A stretch of 64,000 nt of DNA from Caproicibacter sp047833665 (GTDB lineage: Bacteria; Bacillota; Clostridia; Oscillospirales; Acutalibacteraceae): assembly GCA_047833665.1 (NCBI GenBank), contig CP181261.1, forward strand, positions 1,054,001 to 1,118,000, written 5' to 3'. The notes under the pieces were generated by a model. That model was given only the letters and a program-made list of their open reading frames with translations. It made no database searches and was not told the DNA's origin. Both the position numbers and the translations under genes were made by a program. Below, piece after piece: positions 27,393 through 35,899 of the stretch (positions are counted from its first letter, which is position 1; each line of letters begins with the position of its first letter).

Positions 27393-27489
27393 CCCCTTTC
27401 GTTTTCTCCATTGTAATTGGTTGAAAGGGTCAATTCAAGCACCGGGCAAAAGCACTTGCAGCGACATCGACATTGAAAGGATCCGAATA

Positions 27490-27537
27490 GTTGCTACTAA
27501 TGGTAACTATTATAGGGAGTGAAAGATTGTTTGTCAA
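27490..27537 (-). promoter_or_regulatory. Promoter and candidate operator of the trmB-tauE-ocd operon
   Basis: On the minus strand TTGACA (27532-27537), 17-base spacer, TATAAT (27509-27514). Just downstream, at 27490-27507, lies an imperfect 18-base dyad with outer half-sites GTT and AAC, overlapping the expected start of transcription. It is a good candidate TrmB-type operator. Confidence 0.75.
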
Positions 27538-27871
27538 TTATTTAACTGCAATTTTTTTGTTTGATTCGTTAAAATTTAAACTTTTTTTACACATATAACA
27601 GCTAAATTGTATGATCTCAAAGAGAGAAGAGCTGACTTGTATTCGGCTTTTCAGTTGATTGCCAAACAAAACTATATGGATGATTTCTCCAATATGCTAT
27701 TTCTAAACCTGCTGCAACCGGCAACATGATAACGCATTTGAAAATTTTTTGAGCAATGTATGGATACTGATTTGAGGATTTTCTTTTTAAATTTCCAGCC
27801 CGTCTCATTTAAAAATCCGGTTTAAACGGTCCGGACACGGAGAGAATAGTAAAGAGAAAGGAGTAAAAAGA
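27538..27871. other. Intergenic region upstream of a small ORF
   Basis: AT-rich DNA without a recognised gene. Only the ribosome binding site of the next ORF (GAAAGGAG, about 27857-27864) stands out. Confidence 0.5.
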
Positions 27872-28126
27872 ATGGAGCAGTATAAAGAAAATCAGAAACA
27901 TGATGAACCAAGACTGAAACTTGAAGATGATGTATCTTTTATGAATGAGCAGTCAGTTGCTTCGGCTACGGAATGTACCGGCCTGACACCTTCCCTCCCT
28001 GTTACGGAAGATGAGGCGGAAAGCTATAGTGATATTTATCCGGTTCCTGCCCCTAGGCCGGCAGAAAATGTTCAAATCCGCAGAAAGCCGCTTCGCCGAA
28101 AAACACGAAAGACAAAAAATAGCTAA
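27872..28126 (+). CDS. Small hypothetical protein, acidic N-terminus and basic C-terminus
   Basis: 84 residues, not recognised. The first 60 residues are acidic and polar, a short proline-rich stretch follows (YPVPAPRPAE), and the tail is strongly basic (RRKPLRRKTRKTKN). No membrane helix or signal peptide; probably disordered. The ATG has a good ribosome binding site (AAAGGAG, spacing about 8), which supports expression. A terminator at 28254-28306 lies downstream. Confidence 0.55.
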   Translation: MEQYKENQKHDEPRLKLEDDVSFMNEQSVASATECTGLTPSLPVTEDEAESYSDIYPVPAPRPAENVQIRRKPLRRKTRKTKNS

Positions 28127-28253
28127 ATCACACTAGTCTCCAAGCGCATATCAATGTCTATGTCATCTGGGACTGTGTTTTTCACGTTAATGATTTCGTT
28201 CTATTCGGCAGAAAAGCAAACGAGACGTAAAGACAATTGAGTTTATGCTAAAC

Positions 28254-28306
28254 CACCGGTTATCCTTGAAAGGCTGTTTTCTCTTAAAGGATTGCCGGTG
28301 TTTTTT
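28254..28306 (+). terminator. Terminator downstream of the 84-residue ORF
   Basis: CACCGG..ATCCTT pairs with AAGGAT..CCGGTG, followed by six T. Confidence 0.8.
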
Positions 28307-28343
28307 ACGGCTTTCCCGGTCATGCTTTTGCATCCGACATGCT

Positions 28344-28391
28344 AAAAAAAGACCGTCTCGCAGCAGCCGAACGGCTGCTTTGAGACGATCT
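28344..28391 (-). terminator. Terminator downstream of the SASP gene
   Basis: GACCGTCTC..GCAGCCG and CGGCTGC..GAGACGATC form a long hairpin, and the minus-strand reading is followed by seven T (28350-28344). Confidence 0.88.
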
Positions 28392-28456
28392 TCTTAAGCT
28401 ATTTTACGTTAGCTCCAATGAGCAATGATTCAACTTAGGGGCAGAAAATCGGAAAG

Positions 28457-28645
28457 TTATTTCATGCTTTCCTCATATTTCTTAATCATGTTCTTTACCA
28501 TCTGTCCGCCGACAGAACCGGCTTCTTTGGTGGAAAGATCGCCGTTGTAGCCCTGCTTCAGGTTTACGCCGACTTCAGATGCAGCTTCCATCTTAAAACG
28601 ATCCAGTGCTTCTCTAGCTTCAGGAACAATATTCTTGTTAGCCAT
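28457..28645 (-). CDS. Small acid-soluble spore protein, alpha/beta type
   Basis: 62 residues. SASPs of this type coat and protect DNA in dormant spores and are degraded at germination. The conserved GPR-protease-site region is seen as KMEAASEVGV, followed by the second conserved block GSVGGQMVKNMIKKYEE. ATG has an AGGAGTG ribosome binding site. Expression is expected in the forespore under sigma-G, but no promoter was assigned. This is the best marker in the window that the organism forms endospores. Confidence 0.95.
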   Translation of the reverse strand: MANKNIVPEAREALDRFKMEAASEVGVNLKQGYNGDLSTKEAGSVGGQMVKNMIKKYEESMK

Positions 28646-28746
28646 AAATCAACACTCCTTAAAAGTTTGTTTGATTTCATTTCCCTTGCGTTTGCTTTAC
28701 TATTTTGCGTTTGAATCTAATTTTTATGAATGTTAATTTTTTCAAT

Positions 28747-29286
28747 TCAAATCTGATAGCCTTTCAGTGAATCTTCCCCTGCAATCAGCAGAACGGCACA
28801 GACCGTTAACAACTGATGAGGACTGCGTGAACCTGAGAATTTCACGGTAAAATCATGAGGTTCTACCATTTGCCCGTCCAAGGTTTTCAGCGTTCTCTGC
28901 AAACTTAAAACAGCGGTATCCTCCTCAAGGCCTGCAATACTGAGCGTTTCCTTGGAACTTGTTCCGCAAGTGACCACAGTAACGCCGGAACCTTTTAGAA
29001 ATGCGGCCGCACGCACATTTTTTGTTTCCAAGATATATAAAAAGTCCGAAGGAAGAGCAACAGGTTTTTGCGGCAGCATACTGTTTTTGAACAATACTAT
29101 TCCGTTTTGTAATCCGATTTCCGGCAGAGTTTCATATTCAAAGAGAAAATACTGCGGAGTGGACCCGGATTGAAAAACGCGTTCGGGACTAGAATATATC
29201 ACTCCGCCGTATGTTGAAAGAGCAGAAATCAAAGCCTGCGATACAGATGTGTCTTTTACATCGCCGCATAAAATAATGTTAACCAT
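28747..29286 (-). CDS. Hypothetical protein
   Basis: 179 residues, not recognised. It begins MVNIILCGDVKD with a strand-turn pattern like a nucleotide-binding start but without a P-loop. A central region reads VTVVTCGTSSKETLSIAGLE, and the last 40 residues contain LLTVCAVLLIAGED, a buried helix rather than a clear membrane segment. ATG 29286 is chosen because CAGGAGC lies upstream; a longer frame to 29457 lacks any start signal. The gene stands alone between the SASP gene and the csp promoter region. Confidence 0.6.
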   Translation of the reverse strand: MVNIILCGDVKDTSVSQALISALSTYGGVIYSSPERVFQSGSTPQYFLFEYETLPEIGLQNGIVLFKNSMLPQKPVALPSDFLYILETKNVRAAAFLKGSGVTVVTCGTSSKETLSIAGLEEDTAVLSLQRTLKTLDGQMVEPHDFTVKFSGSRSPHQLLTVCAVLLIAGEDSLKGYQI

Positions 29287-29536
29287 GAAACAACTGCTCC
29301 TGTTTTTAAGATTTGAAAACAGTTTTTCCCTCTGCGGCATGATTATGTAGCAAAACTGAAAAAGAACTTTCCGGTGTGCTGCACAACGGTGTCGGAATAA
29401 GACTTTTGTGTGATTGATGCCGTGCTTTAGGGCAGCAAAAAATCTTTTAAACTTCAAATTTGTGCTGCAATGTCCATGCAGGGATGATAAATTGTTTAGC
29501 CCAACAATTAGAATTTTGTTTGGCAGGGAATTCAGT

Positions 29537-29565
29537 TTGACAAAAGAAGCGTTTTATACTATAAT
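29537..29565 (+). promoter_or_regulatory. Promoter of the cold-shock gene
   Basis: TTGACA 29537-29542, 17-base spacer, TATAAT 29560-29565: a full vegetative consensus. Transcription would start near 29572, giving a leader of about 125 bases. Confidence 0.88.
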
Positions 29566-29592
29566 GTAATTGTCTCATAAATGTGCCAATGG

Positions 29593-29656
29593 AACTCACA
29601 TCTTTATGTAAGTCATTGAACGTTTGATGACCTGCATAAAGATGTGAGTTTTTTGC
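29593..29656 (+). terminator. Terminator-like hairpin inside the csp leader
   Basis: AACTCACATCTTTATG pairs perfectly (16 bp) with CATAAAGATGTGAGTT, the loop holds a smaller GTCAT/ATGAC stem, and six T follow. It lies between the promoter and the csp start, so it could act as an attenuator or release a short RNA. Confidence 0.85.
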
Positions 29657-29696
29657 TTCACATTAGGACATACTAATATCGGAGGTGCTTTTCGAA

Positions 29697-29909
29697 ATGA
29701 ATAAAGGCACAGTAAAATGGTTTAACGCGGAAAAGGGCTATGGATTTATCTCCAACGACGATGGCGGGGAAGATGTATTTGTGCATTTTTCTGCCATTCA
29801 GGCGGATGGATATAAAACTCTTTCCGAAGGTCAGAAAGTTTCTTACGACACCGAAACAGATGCCCGCAACGGCAAACTGCGCGCTGCGAATGTTGTGGTG
29901 CTAGAGTAA
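29697..29909 (+). CDS. Cold-shock domain protein (Csp family)
   Basis: 70-residue single-stranded nucleic acid-binding protein. RNP1 is KGYGFISN and RNP2 is VFVHFSAI; GTVKWFNAEKGYGF is the family start. Such proteins act as RNA chaperones and antiterminators. ATG 29697 lies 11 bases after GGAGG; an in-frame GTG at 29685 overlaps the ribosome binding site and is rejected. The leader carries a strong terminator hairpin. Confidence 0.96.
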   Translation: MNKGTVKWFNAEKGYGFISNDDGGEDVFVHFSAIQADGYKTLSEGQKVSYDTETDARNGKLRAANVVVLE

Positions 29910-29953
29910 GACTTTAGGTCCAGCCATGGGGCGCGGTGTAATGCTTCGCCCTC

Positions 29954-29999
29954 AAGCCGGGGTAACCGCATGTAAATTGTGGTTTGTCTCGGCTTTTTT
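29954..29999 (+). terminator. Terminator after csp
   Basis: AAGCCGGGG..AACCGCA pairs with TGTGGTT..TCTCGGCTT, followed by a T run. From 30000 to about 30448 I see no gene or recognisable element. Confidence 0.8.
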
Positions 30000-30448
30000 G
30001 TTTATATAAAGCTTTTCGTTTAGAATAAGCCAAGTGTGATTCATATTCTCTTTGGTGAATTGTGGACCGCAGCAAATTTAGGCGACTGCATTTCATGAAT
30101 TACAATAAAATAATTTCCAATTTACTTATATTGAAAGCGCCGTTATGCCAACTAGGAATATTGCAGCTACAAGCAGATTAATCTATAGATTAAAATCTAA
30201 GAAAAATGAAATTTTGTTAACAAGCCAATTTGAGACAATATTTTAAATTGCTGCAGTTGGATTTTTCGTCCGTAGAAGTGTGAAAAAACGGGTATAATAA
30301 TCTTTGATTTTGCGCGATAAAACTCATGTTATCCTATTTTTTTATGTGGGGAGAATAGCTTAGAACAATACAAAAGAAAGAAACTGTGCAGAATCTGTAT
30401 GAGACAAAGTTAAGGAGTTGTTGGCAGCAGACAGCCAATACTTTCATA

Positions 30449-30477
30449 TTGACTTTTTGTAAGGCTAATCATATAAT
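30449..30477 (+). promoter_or_regulatory. Promoter of the extracellular electron transfer operon
   Basis: TTGACT 30449-30454, 17-base spacer, TATAAT 30472-30477, about 120 bases before ndh2. Confidence 0.8.
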
Positions 30478-30596
30478 TAATATCTGTTTGATGGGTACTT
30501 TTTATAATTTATGCCTGTGATTGTTACTTTTTTCTCAAACTGTAAATCATATGGGGATTGCTATTCTTCATTTATTATTAATAAGAGAGGATTATT

Positions 30597-32630
30597 ATGG
30601 GAAAAAAGATTGTTATTGTCGGGGCCGGTTATTCAGGGCTTCTGACGGCTAAGAAATTGGCAAAAAGAGTCAAAAAATTAAATGATGTAACCATTACAAT
30701 TATTGACAAAAACCCATTCCATACCATGCTGACGGAATTGCACGAAGTAGCTGCCGGAAGGGTGGATGAAGACAGCATCAAAATAAGCCTGAAGAAGGTT
30801 TTTGCCGGCAGAAATGTGGATGTCAAGCTCGACACGGTGCAAAAGATTGATTTTGAAAAGAAAACGGTTCACGGCAGTGTTGCCGATTATGATTATGATT
30901 TCCTTGTTCTGGCAGCAGGGTCAAAGCCCACTTTTTTCGGTGTCAGCGGAGCCGCGGAATACGCGTATACGCTGTGGTCTTATGACGACGCGGTGCGTCT
31001 CAAAACTCATATTGAAGAGTGTTTTCGCAAAGCGTCCCGAGAGACGGATCCGCAGGTAAAGGAAAAATTGCTGACATTTTATGTGGTAGGCGCCGGTTTC
31101 TCCGGTGTTGAAATGGTTGGCGAGCTTGCCGAATATATTCCGGTGCTTTGCGATAAATTTGAAATTGCCCGCGAAGAAGTACATGTCTGGAATGTGGATG
31201 TGTTGCCGCGGCCGGTGCCAAATTTGCCGGAAAAACTTTCGGATAAAATCGCAAAACGCCTTACAAAAATGCGCGTTGGTCTGAAGATGAATACCGGTGT
31301 GGTGAGTATCGGAGAAGATTTCATCGAATATAAAACCGGAGAAACAGTTGTCCGTGAGAAAGCCGGAACGGTGATTTGGACTGCGGGCATTGAAAGCTCG
31401 CAGTTGACCGGCGAAGTGGGAAAAACGCTCAAATCAGGCAGGCGTGGCCGTATAGAGACGGACGCCTTCTTGCGTTCGGTTGACAACGACAGTGTTTTTG
31501 TTGTGGGCGACAACATCCTTTATACACCGGAAGGGGAGCAGGCTCCCGTGCCGCAGTTGGTTGAAAACTGTGAGCAGAGTTCCGGCGTTGCAGCTAACAA
31601 CATTTTCTGTGCCATGACGGGCGTTGGAGAGATGATTCCCTATCGGCCCAAGTTCCACGGCGTCATGGTCAGCGTTGGCGGACGTTACGGTGTAGCCAGA
31701 GTTGGCACGCAAAATCACAAGATGAATCTACCATCGTTCTTTGCGATGTTTGTGAAGCATTTCATCAACGTGATATATTTTATACAGGTTTTGGGCTGGA
31801 ACAAAGTTTTCAGTTATCTCAAACATGAATTTTTCACCATTCGACATAACAGAAGCTTTCTGGGCGGACATTTTTCCAACAAAACCCCAAGCTTTTTGCT
31901 GTTCCCTCTGCGCGTTTGGCTCGGTTTGGTCTGGCTGTATGAAGGTGTCATGAAGATTGTAGAAGGCTGGCTTGTTTCTCCGCAGCTGTCCGGATTTTTC
32001 GGTGGAGCGAACAGTTGGTATCAGTCGATATTAAACGGAGGGACGGATGCGACCAGCAGTGCCACCACAGCGGCTGCTCACAGCACGACTGCCGTCACAG
32101 TTGTCAATCTTGCGGCTTCAGCAGCAGCGCAAGCGGTGGATGCCGTATCCTCAGCGACTACGGAAGCTGCACAATCCGTCGGTCAGGTATTGCTGAACTT
32201 TAATTTCCTAGGTTTGTTCCAGGTGATTTTTGTCAGCGGCAAGGATTTGGCACAATCCACGCTGAGCGACTTAGCCTTTAAGCTGAATGTCCCGCTGATG
32301 AACTGGTTTGTGGATAAAATGATTCTGCCAAATCAGACAATTCAGGTATTCATGCAAGGGTTTATTGTAATTGCGGAAATTTTAATTGGCTTGTCTCTCA
32401 TTGGCGGTTTGTTTACCACATTATCCTCCGGTTTTTCGCTGGTGCTGCAGGTAATGTTCGTGTGCACAACGGGACTGTATCTGAACACGTTTTGGATGAT
32501 CTTTGCGGCAGTGGCGGTGCTGATTGGCGGAGGCAGAACGCTTGGCCTTGATTACTACGTCATGCCGTACCTAAAAAAACACTGGAAAAATGTCGGATTT
32601 GTGAGAAAGTTATATATTTATCATGATTAA
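30597..32630 (+). CDS. ndh2: Type II NADH dehydrogenase Ndh2 of extracellular electron transfer, with C-terminal membrane domain
   Basis: 677 residues. The N-terminal 400 form an NDH-2: FAD motif VIVGAGYSGLLTAKKL, second nucleotide motif YVVGAGFSGVEMVGEL near 165, late FAD motif VFVVGDN. The C-terminal 260 carry several membrane helices (DoxX-like look), interrupted by an Ala/Ser/Thr-rich loop at about 480-535 probably outside the cell. This fused form is the dedicated NADH:demethylmenaquinone oxidoreductase of flavin-based electron export described in Listeria. RBS AGAGAGG. It overlaps the next gene by 8 bases. Confidence 0.88.
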   Translation: MGKKIVIVGAGYSGLLTAKKLAKRVKKLNDVTITIIDKNPFHTMLTELHEVAAGRVDEDSIKISLKKVFAGRNVDVKLDTVQKIDFEKKTVHGSVADYDYDFLVLAAGSKPTFFGVSGAAEYAYTLWSYDDAVRLKTHIEECFRKASRETDPQVKEKLLTFYVVGAGFSGVEMVGELAEYIPVLCDKFEIAREEVHVWNVDVLPRPVPNLPEKLSDKIAKRLTKMRVGLKMNTGVVSIGEDFIEYKTGETVVREKAGTVIWTAGIESSQLTGEVGKTLKSGRRGRIETDAFLRSVDNDSVFVVGDNILYTPEGEQAPVPQLVENCEQSSGVAANNIFCAMTGVGEMIPYRPKFHGVMVSVGGRYGVARVGTQNHKMNLPSFFAMFVKHFINVIYFIQVLGWNKVFSYLKHEFFTIRHNRSFLGGHFSNKTPSFLLFPLRVWLGLVWLYEGVMKIVEGWLVSPQLSGFFGGANSWYQSILNGGTDATSSATTAAAHSTTAVTVVNLAASAAAQAVDAVSSATTEAAQSVGQVLLNFNFLGLFQVIFVSGKDLAQSTLSDLAFKLNVPLMNWFVDKMILPNQTIQVFMQGFIVIAEILIGLSLIGGLFTTLSSGFSLVLQVMFVCTTGLYLNTFWMIFAAVAVLIGGGRTLGLDYYVMPYLKKHWKNVGFVRKLYIYHD

Positions 32631-33603
32631 TCAAAAAAGTACTGAACTGATAGGAATAGAAGAAGCGGCAGAACGGGTCAAGTGTGAAATGAATTCCGCT
32701 TTGGTTGGTTCGCCGCCCGCTGTGCGTGAATACATGCGCCATCTGGCGCGCTCGAGGGGAAAATTTATTCGTGCGCTGACGGTTCTTTCTTGCTCTGACA
32801 ACGGAGAGGGATATGTTCCGCCCGACGCGATTCGATTCGCTGTAGCTGTGGAGATTCTGCACCTTGCGACTTTGGTTCATGACGATGTAATAGATGATGC
32901 GGATCTGCGCAGAGGGGATGTTACCCTGCAAAAAAAGTATGGAAAGCATACCGCCGTTGTTTGCGGAGATTATCTGTTCTGCCTTGCGCTCAGACAAGCG
33001 TCCCTTGTTCAAAATAGGCAGGAGTATCTCGATTTTGAATTTCCGGATTATATGAGCCGCGTTTGTCTTGGTGAGCTGTACGAAACGCAAAATCATTTTA
33101 ATTTGGATTTGACTATCAGCCGTTACCTCCGAATTATCGACGGTAAAACGGCGGCACTGTTTGAGGCTTCCTGCTTTGCCGGGGCTATTGTGAGCCATCA
33201 GTCTTCAAGAGAGACTAAAAAATATAAACGCTTCGGACGATATATTGGGTTGATTTTCCAGTTGACGGATGACTGCATTGATTTTGAAGTTCCGGAAAAG
33301 CTGGCAAAAAAACCGGTTCAGTCCGATTTTAGTCAGGGCGTTGTCACGTTGCCATTGATTTACACCTTCTTTAAGGATACATCTTGTAAAGAAAAGGCAA
33401 AAGAACATCGCCTGACGCAGTCAGAGATGGATTCCGCAGTGCGGCGGGCTGGTGGTTTAGAATTTACGCACTCAATTGCTAAACGATATTACGATAAAGC
33501 ACTGAAAATTCTACAATCGCTGAGTACAACACAGGCGAAAAAAGACAGATTAAAGGATATTTTGGATCGAGCATTTTATGGGTTGAAGAAAAAGCCGCAG
33601 TAA
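32623..33603 (+). CDS. dmkB: Polyprenyl diphosphate synthase (DmkB-like)
   Basis: 326-residue trans-isoprenyl diphosphate synthase. First aspartate-rich motif LVHDDVIDDADLRRG (near 88), second TDDCIDFEV (near 216), and KTAALFEASCFAGA. Makes the isoprenoid tail for a quinone, in this locus probably the demethylmenaquinone used by Ndh2. The ATG overlaps the ndh2 stop (ATGATTAA), so translation is coupled. The DmkA-type prenyltransferase found in the Listeria locus is not in this window. A general heptaprenyl/octaprenyl synthase role is the alternative. Confidence 0.85.
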   Translation: MINQKSTELIGIEEAAERVKCEMNSALVGSPPAVREYMRHLARSRGKFIRALTVLSCSDNGEGYVPPDAIRFAVAVEILHLATLVHDDVIDDADLRRGDVTLQKKYGKHTAVVCGDYLFCLALRQASLVQNRQEYLDFEFPDYMSRVCLGELYETQNHFNLDLTISRYLRIIDGKTAALFEASCFAGAIVSHQSSRETKKYKRFGRYIGLIFQLTDDCIDFEVPEKLAKKPVQSDFSQGVVTLPLIYTFFKDTSCKEKAKEHRLTQSEMDSAVRRAGGLEFTHSIAKRYYDKALKILQSLSTTQAKKDRLKDILDRAFYGLKKKPQ

Positions 33604-33719
33604 AAATGATATAATCAGAATGGATGCAACCAGCACATGCCGCGCTGTTCATGATGAATTTGTTTTCGGGTATACTCACTTGAAGGATGGGTGCCGCTCA
33701 TTGTGATGTGGAGGTCCTA

Positions 33720-34109
33720 ATGAAATTTATTAAAAAAACCGATTTCTTGATTCTTTTGGGCGTGTTGATTTTTAGCGCGGCCGGCTGGTTATATTATCAG
33801 CATCAATCCAGCTCAACCGGCACAGTTGCGGAAATCTATTATAAGTCTGAACTGGTTAAAACCGTTGATTTAACGGAAAAGATAGACCGCACATTCTCCA
33901 TTCCGCAGAATGAAAATGTGGTGTTTCATCAGTTCAGCGATGGAAGCATCTGCTTTGAAGAATCCGATTGTCCGGATAAAATCTGCATTAAAACGGGAAG
34001 ACTTCGTACTGTGGGACAAAGTGCGGCTTGTTTGCCGAATCAGATTATTTTAAAAATCGTGGCGAAAAACGGTCGAAACGCAAGCGACCCGGATATTGTA
34101 ATTGGTTAG
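33720..34109 (+). CDS. eetA: EetA-like NusG domain II membrane protein
   Basis: 129 residues: one N-terminal membrane helix (about 8-25) and an extracellular beta-rich NusG domain II with the pattern SDGSICFEESDCPDKICIKTG and SAACLPNQIILKIV. The CPDKIC and AACLPN Cys residues are typical of the family. In Listeria the homologue is one of two membrane proteins (EetA, EetB) needed for electron transfer to surface flavin. ATG 33720 follows GGAGGTCC; the longer frame is not started. Confidence 0.85.
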   Translation: MKFIKKTDFLILLGVLIFSAAGWLYYQHQSSSTGTVAEIYYKSELVKTVDLTEKIDRTFSIPQNENVVFHQFSDGSICFEESDCPDKICIKTGRLRTVGQSAACLPNQIILKIVAKNGRNASDPDIVIG

Positions 34110-34119
34110 GAAATGAAAC

Positions 34120-34677
34120 ATGCAAAAGCAGAAAAGACGCAAAACCAATCATAAAGCGGACCGCTGGATGGATTCTGCCGCAATTAGAAGGATGGTTTTA
34201 ACTGCACTGCTGTTTGCGGCGGCATTGGTGATGACGATTGTTGAGTATCAGGTTCCGATTTCCATGCCGGTGCCGGGCATCAAGCTGGGATTATCAAACA
34301 TCGTAGTCATGTATTCACTTTTCTTTTTGCACAAGAAAGATGCTCTGCTGCTGGCAGTGTTAAAATCACTGTTTGTGTTTCTAACGCGCGGCCCTATCGC
34401 GGCTTTGCTGAGTTTCAGCGGTGGAATGCTATCCATCCTTGCAATGATTCTCTGTATGGTGATTTTCGGAGAAAAAATCTCCTACCTGATGATTAGCATT
34501 GTGGGAGCGGTATTCCATAATTTTGGGCAAATAACCGCTGTTTCCCTTTTATATACCAATCTTTTGCTGTGGACGTATTTTCCGGTTTTGCTGATATCGG
34601 CATTCATTGCCGGTGCAGCAACGTCCACACTGCTACGGGTTACTTTGCCCGCCTTAAAAAGGCTGGGCTTGAAGTAA
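34120..34677 (+). CDS. eetB: EetB-like Gx transporter / heptaprenyl synthase component I family membrane protein
   Basis: 185 residues with about five membrane helices and a basic N-terminus. Family features: VPISMPVPGIKLGLSNIVVM and FLTRGPIAALLSFSGGMLS. Proteins of this family are annotated as Gx transporter or heptaprenyl diphosphate synthase component I; next to EetA they form the membrane electron-transfer pair. RBS overlaps the eetA stop (AGGAAATG). Ten bases separate it from eetA. Confidence 0.85.
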   Translation: MQKQKRRKTNHKADRWMDSAAIRRMVLTALLFAAALVMTIVEYQVPISMPVPGIKLGLSNIVVMYSLFFLHKKDALLLAVLKSLFVFLTRGPIAALLSFSGGMLSILAMILCMVIFGEKISYLMISIVGAVFHNFGQITAVSLLYTNLLLWTYFPVLLISAFIAGAATSTLLRVTLPALKRLGLK

Positions 34678-34706
34678 TAGATGTTATTGTATTTTGGAGG
34701 GACAAA

Positions 34707-35777
34707 ATGAAAAAATCAATTTCACTACTATTAACATCAGCACTTATCATGACCGCATTCGCCGGATGTAGTTCCAATGCCGACTCCAGCTCGGCGGCAT
34801 CATCCGCCGCACCGGCAAGCTCTGAAACATCTTCCGCTGCAGCTAGCACGGATTCTGTTAAGACAGGTCTTGCCGTACTTTCCTCTGTTGCGAAAAGCAC
34901 TCCTGTAACGGACGGCAAAGGCGTTGCAGAGGGCGATACCACGGTTGTAGCCGTAACGGTTGACAGCAATGGAAAAATTGTGAAATGCACGATTGACGGT
35001 GTGCAGTCCAAAATCCAATTTTCCGATCAGGGCAAAATTCTTGATGACATTAATGCCGAGGTAAAATCGAAGAATGAGCTTGGTGCGGACTATGGTCTGA
35101 GCAAAGCTTCGGGTATCAAAAAAGAATGGAACGAGCAGGCTCGTGCCTTTGCTGATTATGTTCAGGGCAAGACAGTAGAGGAAGTCAAAGGAATCGCAGT
35201 GGATGAGGGTGGACATGCAACGGACGAAGAGCTCACCTCTTCCGTAACGATTTCCATTGGTGATTTTATCACTGGTGTTGAACAGGCTGTCGCCAATGCA
35301 CAGGATCTCGGCGCAAAGGCTGACGATAAACTGGGCCTTGGCATGGTCACTTCTCTGGGGTACAGCAAAGATGCAACTGCTGATGCGGATGGCGCTGCAG
35401 AAGCGTCTACGGAGATTAGCGCAGTGACATTCGATGCTGACGGCAAGATTACAAGCTGCATCATTGATGCTGTACAGCCGACCGTCAACTTTGATCAATC
35501 CGGAAAAATTACAACGGATTTGAGCGCAGAAGTGAAATCCAAAGATGTTCTGAAAGATGCCTATGGCATGAAAAAGGCCTCTCAAATTGGCAAGGAATGG
35601 TATGAAGAAGCGGCTGCGTTTGCGCAGTATGTAACCGGCAAAACGGTTGATGAGGTCAAAGGAATTGCGGTTAACGAAGAAGGAGAACCTACAGATCAGG
35701 AATTGACTGCATCTGTCACAATCGGTATTTCTAATTTCATCGCCAATATCGAAAAGGCTGCACAGAACGCACAGTAA
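34707..35777 (+). CDS. pplA: PplA-like extracellular lipoprotein with two tandem repeat domains
   Basis: 356 residues. Signal peptide with lipobox ending AFAGC (Cys about 20), then a Ser/Ala-rich linker (21-55). Two homologous domains of about 145 residues follow, from about 56 and 205; each contains V-D-x-[ND]-GKI, a [GA]VQ strand, the block KEW[NY]E-x-A, GKTV[ED]EVKGIAV and the ending TDxELT[SA]SVTI. In Listeria PplA carries covalent FMN and passes electrons out. The standard ApbE motif [ST]-G-A-[ST] is not seen in either repeat. RBS GGAGGG. Confidence 0.82.
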   Translation: MKKSISLLLTSALIMTAFAGCSSNADSSSAASSAAPASSETSSAAASTDSVKTGLAVLSSVAKSTPVTDGKGVAEGDTTVVAVTVDSNGKIVKCTIDGVQSKIQFSDQGKILDDINAEVKSKNELGADYGLSKASGIKKEWNEQARAFADYVQGKTVEEVKGIAVDEGGHATDEELTSSVTISIGDFITGVEQAVANAQDLGAKADDKLGLGMVTSLGYSKDATADADGAAEASTEISAVTFDADGKITSCIIDAVQPTVNFDQSGKITTDLSAEVKSKDVLKDAYGMKKASQIGKEWYEEAAAFAQYVTGKTVDEVKGIAVNEEGEPTDQELTASVTIGISNFIANIEKAAQNAQ

Positions 35778-35851
35778 AAAAACAGCAATCATTGATTTTA
35801 TTGGGAGGCGGGGTTGTTCTGCCCCCCACAGGGATAAAAATTCAGTAAACT

Positions 35852-35888
35852 AAACTGGAGGCGGAATCATTCTGCCTCCACATTTTTT
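35852..35888 (+). terminator. Hairpin with T tract between pplA and the ApbE gene
   Basis: GGAGGC pairs with GCCTCC around an 11-base loop, followed by ACATTTTTT just before the ribosome binding site of the next gene. A second GGGGC/GCCCC hairpin lies at about 35803-35827. Together they could partly terminate transcription after pplA. Confidence 0.6.
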
Positions 35889-35899
35889 GAGGTGAAAAA

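Noticed and set aside
32040..32200. Repeated Ala/Thr/Ser codons in ndh2 as a possible inserted element
   Set aside because: They stay in frame, use normal codons and form a low-complexity loop between membrane helices; no repeat boundaries are visible.
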